Part shown: piece after piece, positions 10,800 through 22,879 of the stretch
Position numbering within the stretch: the first letter of the stretch is position 1
Layout: each line of letters starts with the position of its first letter
Source: Boswellia sacra
Taxonomy: Eukaryota; Streptophyta; Magnoliopsida; Sapindales; Burseraceae
Direction: 5' to 3'
Assembly (NCBI GenBank): GCA_013180625.2
Contig: SNVD02013897.1
Span: 372,001-436,000 of the forward strand
DNA: 64,000 nucleotides
Program-made: the position numbers and the translations under genes
Notes under the pieces: generated by a model
Database searches by the model: none
Seen by the model: the letters and a program-made list of their open reading frames with translations, nothing else
Told to the model about the DNA's origin: nothing

Positions 10800-12050
10800 A
10801 TTATTTACCGTTTTTGAAAATACCTTTTTTTAAAATTATTAACCTCTTTTTGAAAAAAAAAAAAAAAGAAGCAAGAGATCAATAAGGATTAGAAAAAATA
10901 TTAGAAAGATTTTAATTTCTAACTGATATTTCTTGTAGCAAGATATAGGACTTTTAATTATTTCTTATCAAAATTCAAGAATTCGAAACGACGTTTTGTC
11001 TCTTCATTGACAATTCCATGACAATAATTTTTCTTATTGTTCAGTCGAGAATCACGTGGATGAGATATGTAGAAGATCCTATAATTAATGTTATTGATTT
11101 TTAAAAAAGTAGAAAAACTGGACTGGCCTTTCCTAATAAATTAACAGGAGTTGCTAACCATTAGTAAGCTTTATCTTCTCACATCTGTCATATTTACTAT
11201 TTCCCTTAGATTTTTAATTCGAACACCATGAAATTAATTTTTCACATTAAATTATAATGTGTTTTAAATCTCTTATTTTTATTTCAAATTTAATTTTAAC
11301 ATAACAATAAATAATAGAATAAAACTTCACATTTAATTTTATATACAAATCTTTGCATAATAATTAAATAAACTAAACAATGTTATGCCAACCTTGTCAT
11401 GATCACATAATTTAGTCTCCTACTATTGGATTCACCCTTAACTTTAGGGTTTTTTTTTACTTAAATCGTCTTAGAGTTACATAATTAAGTGGATTCATTC
11501 ATGTGCCTCCATTTTATATTATTATATGATTGAAATGTCATAATATATATACTAACACAACTTGTTGAAAGGCTTTTAAAGTATATATAATCATAATGGA
11601 TTTAAAAGATTATTTTTTATATACTACATTAATCTAAATTGTTATATATATTATTTGAACTTATTTTATCATCAATTTTAGTAATTTACATAGAATCTTA
11701 AATTTAGATAATGAAATAGTACAAAAAAATTCTCTAATTATAGAATATCAAAATTCAAATATTAAATACGTTTAGCTCTCATATAAAGTAATAAGAAATT
11801 ATTAATTAAAACATATTAATTTAATTATAATCAAAAGAATTTAAAACTTATACATATGTTAGAAAATTCTTTTTTCAAAGTATGATATATTACTTTAGTC
11901 TTATGCATGAAAAAATTATCAAGTTTTTAATTTATCTAAAAATTATTTTAAATATAATTAAATCATAATTATGATATTTATCTTACTCCTAGACTATATG
12001 ATGTCCTCCTTAAAGAAAATTTATAGGTCTGTCACTGCTTGGAGTGAATG
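10800..12050. other. AT-rich non-coding stretch
   Basis: Nothing codes here. A stretch at about 11050-11165 (containing CCTAATAAATTAACAGGAG) resembles one at about 28430-28550 (CCTAATAAATTGACAGGAG), an old dispersed repeat. Confidence 0.5.
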
Positions 12051-14839
12051 AAATATCTACATCATTGATGCTACAATTGTTAATAAAAGCCTTGTTTGAG
12101 CTAGATCTCGCCACTGAGTGATCATTCAATCTGCTAGCTCTACAATTTCTTGTGTTTTTTGGATTTAGTTAAACTGACTGGGCGATTTGAACGATTGCCC
12201 TTAGTTTTAGTGAGGAATGACATCATCTCTAGCTGCTTCTCATGACATACAAAATTAATTGTGTTGAACCATCACTTTTTTAAGTGTCATTTTTTTATCT
12301 AGTCGATATAGTTATGTAAATTCATATTAATATTCAATTTCTAAAATCTTATTAAGAATATTGAATAAAATATATTTTATTAGAAAATAATATTAAAATT
12401 ATAAATAAATGGTGAAACTCAAAAATAAATATTGTTATTCAAGTATTTCTTTAATAATTATCTTTTAAAGATAAATAATATAACTTAATTATCATCTTCA
12501 ATCTTCATTTCTCTTAATGTAAATCCTAGTTTTATTTTGATATACATTTTACCATAATTAAACAGAAATTTAGTAATTACCAACAAGAATGAATGATAAG
12601 CTTTATGTAAGATTTTTTTTCTTCATTTTTTTTCAAGTTTAAAATATTAAAATCTTTTCATGTCCTCTATCATCTATCCATACAAACTTATACAAATTAA
12701 AGTGTCATGATTTGATTAGATGACTGAATTTAAAATTTTAATTATATTAATTAATGTGAATGATGCAATGGTCATTCAATAATATCAAATAAGTTGGTAT
12801 GAGTGAGTTTAAAAGAGCAGCACCACCCAAATTTTATATTGAAAAGATTATTGATAGAAAATTGTTACTAGAGATTTGTTAATGAGAAAATATTTTTGAT
12901 CTTGAAGAATCTTTAAATTTGCCTAGTTGAATTCCCACAAATGGTGATTAGTTGTGAGGTTACGGCACGAGATGGCTTTCGTCTAAAACTTGCCACCGCA
13001 TTGATTGTGTATGCATGCATTTGGTAGTAAGTGTGGGTAGTGCAGAAATGCCATGGAAGTCAATGGATCGGCATTCATAGTAGAGTAAGCATATATTTTG
13101 TTATAGAAATCTTCAAAGAGCTAGAAGAAAAACAGAGTTCAACCAACATTAAGGAGAAGATTTCAGCTGCAAACATAATATTATAACTTTCGGAAATGTT
13201 AGAATGCATTGTTTACGTAAGAAAATTTGTACAATGTTTAATGAAGAAAATTTGTACTAAGTATTGCTTTTATTGTTTAAATTTTGTTTCTATTCACTAT
13301 CATCTTCTGATTTAAGAAGGAAAAATAATGATAATGAAGAAGAAGAAGTAATTTACTAGCAATGTTGGTGAAAGTAAAATAATCAAATAAGAATATAGTT
13401 AGGGCTAGTTTTGAAATTACATCAGGTGTACTAAATAATTTTTTTTTTCAGATTTTAATTTGAAGTATCATAAAAAATAAGAAAATAGATGTTTTTATAG
13501 ATACAAATATTTTACAATATTATCTTAAGAATAAATTTTAGATACAACTAACTTTCAACATGATTTGACAGAGATGTGTGAACATTATACTATCCTCGAG
13601 CGTCTACATTATGTTAGATAAAGATTTACATCATCGAATGCGACAAATATCAGATTATTAATAAGAGCCACGTTTTCACGGGACTTTATCGAATGTTTAT
13701 TGAGATACTTTTTTTATCGAGGCTCATGTTTTCTGCTGTATCGTGCAACGTCCTGTAAGGAGATGCCAAATTAACAAACGTGTAGCACATTTGCTGGTTT
13801 GGCATCTTCCTACCGCAGACCACTCTATGGTGCAGCAGCTGAGCGCAGATTTAGTGGACTTCATATTGATTTTTTTGGTCTTTTTTTAGATATAGCCAAA
13901 GTAAATGCAGACAAATTCGCATTATTGCCCTCACATTTTACAAGGAATGACATAATCTTTAGCAACTCTCATGACGCCACTTCTTTTTGTTAACATAAAT
14001 TTTGTTGAATATACGCCTCATGTTATATTCTATCTAGTAGAATAAGAGTTACGTAAATTCATATTAATGTAAAATTATTAAAATATATGAATTTGATTAA
14101 ATAAAACATGTTTGATTTCATTAGTAAAGTACTTCTTTAGTAATTTACTCTATTTAGAAGAAATAAAATATCTTAATCATGAAATCAGTATCTAGAATTG
14201 AGTAAGCACACTTTTTATAAAAATCTGCAAGGAGCTAGAAGAAAAATGGAGTTCAATCAACGTTAACGAGAAGAATACTAGAGATGCAATATTTATAACT
14301 TCTTGGAAAGTTAGAATGCAAAGTTTAAACAAGAAAATTTGAAATAATTTTTGCTTTTACTATTTTAACTTTTGCTTTCTACTCCTCCAGGTCCTCTTTT
14401 TATTTTTGTAGGAAAAAAAATAATGGTAATGAAGAAGTAAATTTGCTACATCAATTATGTTGAGTATCTACCTTAAGTGTCATTTGTTTAGTAGAATAGT
14501 AGTTACATAAATTCATACATGTTAATATAAACCACTAAAATATATTAGTGAGATTAAATAAAATATATTTCATTTAAAAATAACATTAGATTTAGAAATA
14601 AAGAGTGGGATTCTTTATAGCTAAAAGTACTCTGGACATCGGTCCCCTAAAAATAAATGTTATTATTAAAATTAAAGTAATTTTTAATAGTTTATTATTT
14701 AGGATAAATAATATACCTTAATCATAGAAGTTAGTGGAATTAGTATGCAAAGTAGAGTAAGCACATATTTTGTTAAAGAAATCTTCAAGGAGCCAACAGA
14801 AAAACGGAATTCAACCAACGTTAAGTAGAAAATTCATGC

Positions 14840-14858
14840 AATACATACATAAATATAT

Positions 14859-14935
<77 letters not shown>
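14840..14935. repeat. Compound microsatellite (ATAC/CA/TA)
   Basis: Runs of (ATAC), then (CA), then (TA) follow one another with few interruptions. The 60-residue open frame across it (HTHTHT, YIYIYI) is an artefact of the repeat. Confidence 0.95.
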
Positions 14936-14940
<5 letters not shown>

Positions 14941-15247
14941 TCAAAAAGTTAGAAAACAAAGTTTAATTAAGAAAATTTGTAATAACTTTTGCTTTCTACT
15001 TCTGCATATCCTCTTCTGATTTATGAACTAAAACATAATGGTAATGAAGATGAAGTAATGTAGTCATGCTGATGAATGTAGAATAATAATAAAGGGAACA
15101 CAACTAGAGCTAGTTTTGAAATTATAACGGTGTAAAAAAAAAAAAAATTTTTTTTAAATTTTAATTTTATGTATCATTAAAAAAATAGATATTTAAAAAA
15201 ATTACAAATGCAAACAGTCTCATTAAAACAATGAATTTTAGGTAAAA

Positions 15248-15715
15248 CCGATTTTCAATATGTTATGAGAGACGGTTATGAATTTGTGATGCTGTATTCG
15301 AGAGTCTACTCTAAGTTAGATAAAGATCTGTATCATCCATGAGATATTACTCTCAACATTAATTCTTGGGCTTTCAATATGTTATGAGAGGCGGTTGTAA
15401 ATGTGATACTCTACTTGAGAGTCTACTTCATGTTAGCTAGACAAAGATCTACATCATCCATGAAATATTACTCTTAATAATGATTCTTAGATAAAACCAA
15501 CTTTTAATATAAGAGACAGTCGTGAATGTGATACTGTACTCTAAAGTCTACTCTAAGTTAGATAGAGGTCTATATCATCCATGAGACATGAATCTTAACA
15601 ATGATTCTTAGGTACACTCGACTTTCAATATGCTATGAGAGGTGGTTGTGAATGTGACATTGTACTCAAGCGACAAAACTAAGTTAATTAGATAAAGATC
15701 TACGTCATTCATGAC
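15248..15715. repeat. Tandem repeat of about 115 bp, four diverged copies
   Basis: Each copy runs through TTTCAATATGTTATGAGAG, GTGAATGTGATACTGTACT, GAGTCTACTCTAAGTTAGA, AAAGATCTACATCATCC and a spacer TCTTAACAATGATTCTTAG. Starts are near 15250, 15370, 15500 and 15620. A single related unit is seen at 13545-13640 and twice at 24105-24450. Copies are diverged and have no shared reading frame. Confidence 0.7.
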
Positions 15716-15725
15716 GTTTGAAATG

Positions 15726-16544
15726 AGAAAAAAATCTACACCATTGATGCGACAAGGGTTAGTAAAAGCCTTGTTCTCACTGGATTTCGCCATTGATTGA
15801 TCATTCAATCTGCCAGCTCTATAATTTCTTGTCTTTTTTTTATTTAGTTAAAATGACTCTGGACGGAGATTTGCATGGTTGCTTTCATATTTTAGCGAGG
15901 AATGACATTATCTCTAGCTACTTCTCATGACACTAAATCTATTTGTTACATAATTAATTGTGTTGAATCTTCACTCTTAAGTGTCATTTTATCTAGTAGA
16001 TATAGTTATGCACATTCATATTAATATTCAATTATTTTAATTTTATTAAGAAGATTAAATGAATAAATTTTATTTAAAAATAAAAATAAAATTATAAATA
16101 ATCGGTGAAACTCAAAAGTAAATATTGTTATTCAAATATTCCATTAATAATTATCTTTTTAAGATAAGTAATATCAATGTTCATTTCTCTTAATGTAAAT
16201 CCTAGTCTTATTTTGATTACGTTTCATCATAATTAAACTGAAATTTAGTAATTACCAACAAGAATGATGATAAGCTTTATGTAAGATTTTTTTTTTCTTC
16301 ATTTTCTTTTCATGTTAAAAATATTCAAATCTTTTCATGTCCTCTATCATCTATGTACCCTTACAAACTTATACAAATTGAAGTGTCATGATTTAATTGG
16401 ATGAGTGAATTTAAAATTTTAATTATATTAATTAATGTGAATGATGTAACGATCATTCAATAATGTTAAATAAGTTAGTATGAGTGACTTTATAAGAGTA
16501 GCATCACTCAATATATAAAAAAGATTATTGATACAAAATTGTTA
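15726..16544. repeat. Repeat array block B, first part
   Basis: This duplicates 12050-12860 in the same orientation. Examples: ATCATTCAATCTGC, GAGGAATGACAT, TTACCAACAAGAATGA, CTTTATGTAAGATTTTTTTT and TAATTATATTAATTAATGTG occur in both in the same order. It is interrupted after the TTA at 16542-16544 by CACTA element 1 and resumes at 23426. Confidence 0.8.
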
Positions 16545-16879
16545 CACTACAAGAATTTTTGAGATATTTGTCACTTTGGTTTTTTAAAATTTCTCGGTTT
16601 TTAAAAAATCAGTCAAATATAAGCACATTCCCAAAGTCAAACCCACCCCCAATCCATACTTGTCACTTAATATGTTTCTCTTAATTACAGATTTGCCACT
16701 TATATATATGCCGCTAATTTTTCCCTCGTTCTCATTTTGCTTGCCCTAGTCGAATACATCATCATCTCAAAGGGCTGAATCGATCAAAGCACTTCATCTT
16801 CATCATTGTCGTTTGATATCTGAACTCCAAGCGCCTCTCCATCAGGCTCCCCTCCACCGTCGTAGTGTCATCGTTCCTC

Positions 16880-17105
16880 ATATCCATGCTCGACTCGCCG
16901 CATGCTGCTTTGCCTCCACGCTCAACTCGCCGCCCGCTCGACTCCTCGCGCTTGCAGATCTAAGTCGCATGCTCGACTCGCCGCCCTTGTAGCTTGCCTC
17001 CACGCTCGACTCACCGCGCTTGCACGCTTGATTTGCCACACGCTTCTTTGCCTCCATGCTCGACTCGTCGCACACTCGACTTGCCGCGCTTGTAGATCTG
17101 AGTTC
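16880..17105. repeat. GC-rich degenerate short repeat (CTCGACTCGCCGC family)
   Basis: Variants of CACGCTCGACTCGCCGC recur about eight times, interspersed with TTTGCCTCCACG and GCGCTTGCA. Local GC content is far above the surrounding DNA. Frames on both strands are open but low-complexity. It may be a subterminal or 5' repeat of CACTA element 1. Confidence 0.7.
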
Positions 17106-17211
17106 GGAATTGTTTGTGGGATGTTGATAATGTGATGTTATGTGTAATTTTGGTGCTTGGTTGGGTAATTTTACAAGTTTGTGACTTGCTAATGTATGTG
17201 TTTTTTTGCAG

Positions 17212-17277
17212 AAATCTTATAAAACTACTTTGATTCTAGCATGCCAGAATTTTGGTGTTGATGCCTCTTGGGACAAG
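17212..17277 (+). other. Exon-like segment of unknown origin inside CACTA 1
   Basis: A 66-base open segment (22 codons) sits between a good acceptor (TTTTTTTGCAG) and a good donor (AAG|GTAACT). It reads KSYKTTLILACQNFGVDAS. The LACQNFGV part recalls the LAYQSxGV stretch of KUP/HAK potassium transporters, but the following GD motif of that family is missing. I cannot assign it. Between here and 20060 I see no other recognisable exon, only intron-like T-rich DNA. One open stretch at 17549-17700 (CCIRFDKWWP) remains unidentified. Confidence 0.35.
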
Positions 17278-20033
17278 GTAACTTACGATCCTTCCTTCTC
17301 TCAATCAGTTTGATTTAACTAACCGATTGCAGTGCATGCTCAGTTAGTAATACTACAGTTTGCTTTAATGCTTAAGCGAATTTGCGATGAAATTGAGTTG
17401 GATTGTTTTGTTTGATCGATTTAAAGGTGAGTTGCAGTGAAATTGAGGGGTTGTTTGATCGATTATAGAATGGATTGATGAATTTTTGTTGTGTGTTTGA
17501 CAAGCTTGGAATTGTGTTGAAGTTATTGATTGTTTGTTATTGAAACAGGATCAATTGGGGATGTGTTGCATTAGATTCGACAAGTGGTGGCCATTGTGTC
17601 TTACGTACAAAACTGAGCCGGGCATCACATGCACTTTCTGCCAACAAGCTTGCTTACTTAAAACTGAGCCGGCAAGCATCAACCAAATCAGCAAGTGCCT
17701 TAGGTAGATGCTGATTTGACAAAGTAAGTATCTTACGTACAAAATCCCCCTAAAATTTTCTTGTTTTTTGTTGTTAAAATAATCTTGGATCAATTTTGGC
17801 TTTGTTTGTTAGAGTTAATTGGTTTTCTTTATCAACATTGAGGACTGTGTCATCGTTTTTGCTTTCTTGCTTGCTGTCTGTAATGGCTTTTGACCCTTAA
17901 TTTTTTGAATAAATTGTGTTCTTATTGTTTTCCAAGAAAGTAACCAGAGTTTCCTTGGTGATTAAAGACCTTTTTTGTCTTGACGTTTCTGCCTCTATAT
18001 TCTTTTTCTTACTCTCAATTCTTGGTTTATACTGAGTTCTTTTTTATTGGTAGATTTTGCCTTTTGTTAGCTCCTTCAGTCTATATGAAACATGTTATGA
18101 TAATCTGGATGTCGCTTATGATGTTGATTAATAAAGTGATTTCCAGCTTCAAATGGTTCTCTGTAGTATTTCTAAGAGGGAATGTTCACGGTAATAAGTT
18201 GACATGAAACAGTCTCAGCTTTCTAATAATAGCTGTGATGCCCAGTTACATAGATCAGTACAATGATATTGAACTCTTAGCCTTGGGCATGGGTACATAC
18301 AATTGCTTGAATCTTTTTTTTTCTCATTTTTATTTATTTGTTTTACTTGCTTCTTCCCCATTTCTTTAATGGTTTTTTTTATTATCCAAGCTTATAGTTA
18401 TCCTTTTTCCTAAGTACTTCCAACAACAGAAAGCTTGTTTCTACCTTATTCTTGCCAAGGTAAAAGTTCTTATTTCCTTTTGACTTTCTAGGATCGATTG
18501 TGGCTTGCTCTTTAATTTCGGTTTTGAGAGTCTCTGAAAGTTTAATTGACACTTCATTTTAGAAAAAGAAGAGTAGTAGGAAGAATAGGGGGATTAGCAA
18601 TTGATTCAACCCTGAAATTGTCAACAGATCAAACAGATTAAGAAAACTGTTTACTGTTGCAGTTACATTAATATTATACTCGTTAGCCTAATTTTTGATA
18701 AACCTTTCAGGCAGGATTGTTAAACCTATTGGTCTTCTATTAGAAATTAACTCAAACAATGCTATAACAATGTCAAAGCTGGAATGACTTGTCTGTTTCT
18801 TTATATTCATGCTATCATGTATGTTGTTGATTCAAGTGATTTGTAACTTCAGATATAGACATTTAAGTAAATTTAGTGTAAATTTAAAATTGAATGGGGC
18901 AAATCCAATTTAAAATCAAAAACAATTTTGTAGACACTTTATATTTTTTTCAAGGGTGTATAGAGTCTTCTATGTTCTCAAATTTTTACTTACCGAAACT
19001 GTGTTTGCTTTCTCTTTCTCTCTCTCCCTTTTTCTAATTATGATGAATTGGATTTGAGATTCATTTAGGTTATTGTGTAAACTCCACCATGATGCACAAC
19101 CTACATTGAAGAATTGATTAAATTTGAGAGATCAAAACCATTATTCAGGTAGTTGGTTTAAGAAAAAAAAGGTTTAATGACTCTTGATTAAAGGATTATA
19201 TATTGATCATACGTAATCCGATACTTTAAAATTCAAAGTAAAATTTATCGAGTATCTAAGTCTGATGAGACTTTTTCCTGGAAGTTTCAAGTTTAGTTTC
19301 TTAGTTTGAGCCTGTGAAATCCTTACTTCACAAGCAATTATTTATTTTAGAATCAAAATAATGTAATTGCTTTATCCTCTGTGCAATCTTGTTTTGGGTG
19401 AGCTTGTGTTTGTTGATAGCACAAATAAGGATTTTGCTTCATCTTCTGTGCAACCTTGTTTCCATTGTGGATTTTGCTTTGGATGTATTTGCATTTGAAT
19501 ATAACTCATGATATTTTATTCTGGTTTTAAATAAAATGGTTAGGTGTCATCACAAAATTCGGCTCGATTGAAGGTAATATTACTGCATAACAATGGTTGA
19601 CAACATTGAATTAGCTATGTGATCTTAATCTAAGTCAATATATTGAATCTGGAAATCACGTTTATATTAATGAAAACTTAGGAGTACAATTGCCAAAACT
19701 TCTCGTCTTTTCTAGTCAAAATTATGACTAAAGTGACTTTGCAATCTTTCTGGTTTCAAGGATTGGCAACTTATAAATGTTCTTGTATAAATGATTGAAG
19801 GTCTTTTGTATTTCATATAGCTGGTGGTTTCATTTTAGGATAAAGTAGCATCATAGTTGTAACTAGTGAAACAAGAATATAATGCTGTTATATTTGCTTC
19901 ATGTTTGGTATTTGATAAGATTATATTTTCCAAATCCTCGGAGATGCTCTGCATGTTGGGTTTCGAAGATAATGATACACTTTTTTTTTCCCTTTAAGTT
20001 CTTTTTGTCTGATCTTGTTCCTCCAATGAAAAT

Positions 20034-20666
20034 TTGACCTTGTGTTGTATCTATTCTGCAGATGTTAATATTGAGTCACCACCATCCATGCATCCATGCA
20101 AGAGAATTTGTGGCATTACAAAATTAGTATTATCTGATCTTGTTCCTCCATTTTTTGAGAGTTTACATTTCAGTGGAAACATTGGTATTCATATGTGTAA
20201 CTATTGGACAGATGCTGTTGCAAAAGCTCATGAAGATTTTTCTTATTACCCTTACCTCTCCGCTTTCTCGTCTCCTCCTTCAAATTCCAAAACACCCAAA
20301 GAAAATAATAAAAAAATTGAAATTAAAATTAAAATAAGTACCGAGTGTGATTTTTTTTTCACAATAAATCATAGCAGTTTTTTCTCATACACCATGAAAA
20401 GACAACAACTACAACAACAAAAGCAGAAACATTTGTTGTTCTCCTTCTTCTTCACCCAACTTCAAGTATTGTTTTTGTTTGCTTTCTCTGATTTTGCCAC
20501 TGTTTCTATTCTTTGCGTCAGCTTCAGCTTCTTTTACAAGTCGGTAAGTAAAATACCACTATTTGTAAGTTTTCTTATTACCCTCACCTTGTATTGTTAT
20601 CTGTATTATTGTTATTTTATACATACTGAAATGCATCACGTAAAGGTTAGATCTTGTTGTTCTTGA
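20034..20666 (+). CDS. Chimeric 210-codon open frame in CACTA 1, hypothetical
   Basis: This is the longest uninterrupted frame in the element. Its start is not fixed, since the first codon of the open frame is TTG. It spans the IES6/YL1-C-like exon (20061-20123), then unidentified sequence (LVLSDLVPPFFESLHF, CNYWTDAVAKAHEDF), a lysine-rich stretch, and from 20395 a second Met followed by a Q/K-rich stretch and hydrophobic segments (LLFSFFFTQL, FLFAFSDFA). A donor-like GTAAGT at about 20544 suggests the last part came from a 5' exon of another gene. It may be translated as a chimera or may be chance openness; nothing shows expression. Confidence 0.25.
   Translation: MTLCCIYSADVNIESPPSMHPCKRICGITKLVLSDLVPPFFESLHFSGNIGIHMCNYWTDAVAKAHEDFSYYPYLSAFSSPPSNSKTPKENNKKIEIKIKISTECDFFFTINHSSFFSYTMKRQQLQQQKQKHLLFSFFFTQLQVLFLFAFSDFATVSILCVSFSFFYKSVSKIPLFVSFLITLTLYCYLYYCYFIHTEMHHVKVRSCCS
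20061..20123 (+). pseudogene. Captured exon resembling INO80 complex IES6 (YL1-C domain)
   Basis: After a good acceptor (TATTCTGCAG) the frame reads DVNIESPPSMHPCKRICGIT. This resembles the start of the YL1 C-terminal domain of plant IES6-like INO80-complex subunits, where a PPS..P.KRICDITG stretch is characteristic. Here the D of the DITG motif is G. The match ends abruptly after about 21 residues and unrelated sequence follows, as expected for a captured fragment. IES6 is a small subunit of the nuclear INO80 chromatin remodeller; this piece could not provide that function. Confidence 0.5.
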
Positions 20667-21624
20667 ATGTGTAATGGAAGTGTTGTTGAACAAACTCATC
20701 TGGGTTAATTTTGGTTCAGAAGAAAACGTTGCAAAATAAGAAAAAAATTGAAACTTGATTTGTGCTTGAGTTCTTTTTCTTCTGTTTCTTTGTTATTTTC
20801 AGCGGAATAGTTAGGAACTGAGTGGAGCTTTTGGTGATTAAACTATTTTTCTTTCATAGGGGAATGTTCTGATTGTTACTAGATATCTGAAACATTGCGG
20901 ATAATAAATGCTGTATGGAACCTTTTGAATGATAATCATCAGAAGTATATTGTTAAGATGCCCAATTTACTTGACGGTATAGGCGTAAATGGGAATCTTT
21001 TATGGGAACTTTTCTCCTTAGAAACTGATGTGGTGAAATATTAGAATGTGCCAACAAAGCAGGTTAGAAAATGCATGATGTTGTTTTGATGTGGCAGCAA
21101 TTTGAAGAGTGCCATGGATTTTGGTTTAATGCATAGAATATACTGGGTCCTCATGCACATGTGTAACTATTGGGCGTCGGATGATGGATGCACCTCAAGC
21201 CCTAAAGGTTTGATCTCTCTCTTGTTGGGATTGTATTTCTTATTGGATAGTTTTAACTGGGAAAGATACAACAATTATAGTATCGGGTAATATGCTTTTT
21301 CAATAGCAATGAGAGTATTGAGTAATATGCTTTTTAAACTAGGAAATATTTAGCAATCATAGTGTTAAGTGATGGGCTCACTTGGGGTTCCTTTACCACT
21401 TTAACGGCGAACTGAATAGCACACTATTGATATATCTTCATTAAGTGTTCAGTTTGAACTTTGATTATGTCCTAAATAGCAGACTATCTTTTAAACACAT
21501 TTGTATTCTCTGTGTCTATATCCATATATTTGTCTAATTCTCCCCAGAATTATGTGGAAGTAATCATTTAAATTTAAATTATATTATTTACTCAACCTAA
21601 ATGAATCTTGTAATGTCCTTTCAG

Positions 21625-21937
21625 AGAATGATTCACACTCCATTCAAAATCAAAATGAGAAGCAGAGTCTCACTACAGTTCCAAAAACTTTTCTTGGTCC
21701 AGAGATGTTGGATGGAAAGCAGGTATTATGAATTGTTACATTTCGTTGATATGATATGACAATTTCTCTTGTTTCTTCTACTTCTAAGCTTGGGTTATTT
21801 TCAACTTTAAGGTTAATGTCGTTGATGGACTGAAGTTATATGAAGAACTATGTGCCAATTCAGAAGTTTCAAAACTTGTTTCATTCATTGGTTAACGATT
21901 TGAGAGCAGCTGGGAAAAAAGGACAAATTCAAGGCAA
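21625..21937 (+). pseudogene. Captured two-exon fragment of an ALKBH9/10-like RNA demethylase gene
   Basis: Exon 1 is 21625-21722 (acceptor TTTCAG, donor CAG|GTATTA) and contains TVPKTFLGPEMLDGKQ. Exon 2 is 21812-21937 (acceptor TTTAAG) and contains VNVVDGLKLYEELC, SEVSKLVSFI, and after a frameshift VNDLRAAGKKGQIQG. This order is characteristic of the region just before the 2-oxoglutarate/Fe(II) oxygenase fold in plant ALKBH9/ALKBH10 m6A demethylases. The catalytic HxD...H part is absent. One extra base gives an in-frame TAA at 21893-21895. The intron between the exons is retained, so capture was from genomic DNA and not from a processed transcript. Confidence 0.7.
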
Positions 21938-22170
21938 GTTTTCTAAGTTATTTTCTTTCTGCGAGATAGAAGTATCTCCTTCTTTCTTCCATTCTTTCTT
22001 CACCCTCATTCCTTCTTTCACTATATATGTGTATGTATAGCGAAAGAAGATCGAAAGAGACCCTCATACTCAAATCATGCACAGCTATAGCTCAGCTTCA
22101 TACGCCACTATAGAATAATTCTTAGGTTCCTGCAATTATTCAGACTTTATGGAACTCATAATATTGAATA

Positions 22171-22247
22171 CACACACGCACACACACACACACACACACA
22201 CATACACACACACACATACACACATACACACACACACATACACACAT
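22171..22247. repeat. CA microsatellite
   Basis: A (CA)n tract interrupted by CATACA units in CACTA element 1, lying in the gap between the ALKBH-like and SRO-like fragments. Confidence 0.95.
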
Positions 22248-22511
22248 AGTTTTCAGCCTCCAATGTGTTGAGCAACTACTATGATTTTCAGGATGGATTT
22301 ATTTGAAATGTTACCTCAAATAGATTGTCAGATGCTGAGCAAGAATAGTTGAGGCAAATGCTGAGGACGTTAATCTATGGGCAGTTCTGGCCAAAATTTT
22401 ATCTTATAGATTATTTTGCCTTGAACTTTGACAGCATTCATCGATATTCATTGTTTGATAGGGCTTTTTGCTTATTTCTGTTATTTATTTTTTAATTTTT
22501 AAATATCATTT

Positions 22512-22703
22512 TGGGCCTAATAATTGGAACTGACGCCAATCCAGGCTTGCTAGGCAGAGGATTTCATCCCAGCAAAGAGGATTTTGATAGTAGAGTTGAT
22601 GATCCACAAAATCCAAGACATTATATAGTTTGGAATATGAATGTTAATACCCATATTAACCCAGAATTTGTTGTTAGTTTCAAGATTGCTTCGAAAGAAG
22701 AAG
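22512..22703 (+). pseudogene. Captured exon of an SRO/RCD1-like (PARP-fold) gene
   Basis: An open segment of about 64 codons contains GFHPSKEDFDSRVDDPQNPR, then HYIVWNMNVNTHINPEFVVSFK, and closes with a donor-like AAG|GTGATC at 22703/22704. HPS..DFDSGVDDL.NP..Y.VW...MNT...PE.VVSF is the end of the PARP-like domain of plant SRO (SIMILAR TO RCD-ONE) proteins, nuclear stress-response regulators that lack the canonical PARP triad. No acceptor was found at the left, so the fragment is probably truncated there. The TAG at 22721 lies past the donor. It carries no intact domain. Confidence 0.7.
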
Positions 22704-22879
22704 GTGATCTATTACTCCTTTAGAGTTTTTTTTTGTTACTTTTAATATATTTTAATTTTCTTCCCCAGCTTTGAATTTTGTATATCTACATTTTAAAAGT
22801 GCTATTAATCAACAAATTGGTCATCTCCTGGATGGTACACGGCAAGTAAATTTTGGAGGTAGGGAAATAACAAATTGAC

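Larger units (their letters stand above)
12060..15725. repeat. Modular non-coding repeat array, block A
   Basis: Two alternating modules recur. Module 1 runs through AATGACATCATCT, TTGTGTTGAA, TAAGTGTCATTT and TTACATAAATTCATATTAAT, with starts near 12230, 13945 and 14455. Module 2 runs through AGTAAGCACATATTTTG, AAGGAGCCAGAAG-like and TTGCTTTCTACTCCTC, with starts near 13084, 14195 and 14756. Most of the block is duplicated at 15726-16544 plus 23426-25640. No reading frame is conserved between copies, so it does not look coding. Class is unknown: it could be old tandem duplications of intergenic DNA or a degraded large element. Confidence 0.7.

Noticed and set aside
14770..14952. 60-residue open frame with HTHTHT and YIYIYI
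   Set aside because: It is only the translation of the ATAC/CA/TA microsatellite.
16878..17135. Two overlapping open frames on both strands (arginine/serine-rich and cysteine/alanine-rich)
   Set aside because: They result from the GC-rich CTCGACTCGCCGC repeat lacking stops; no family features.
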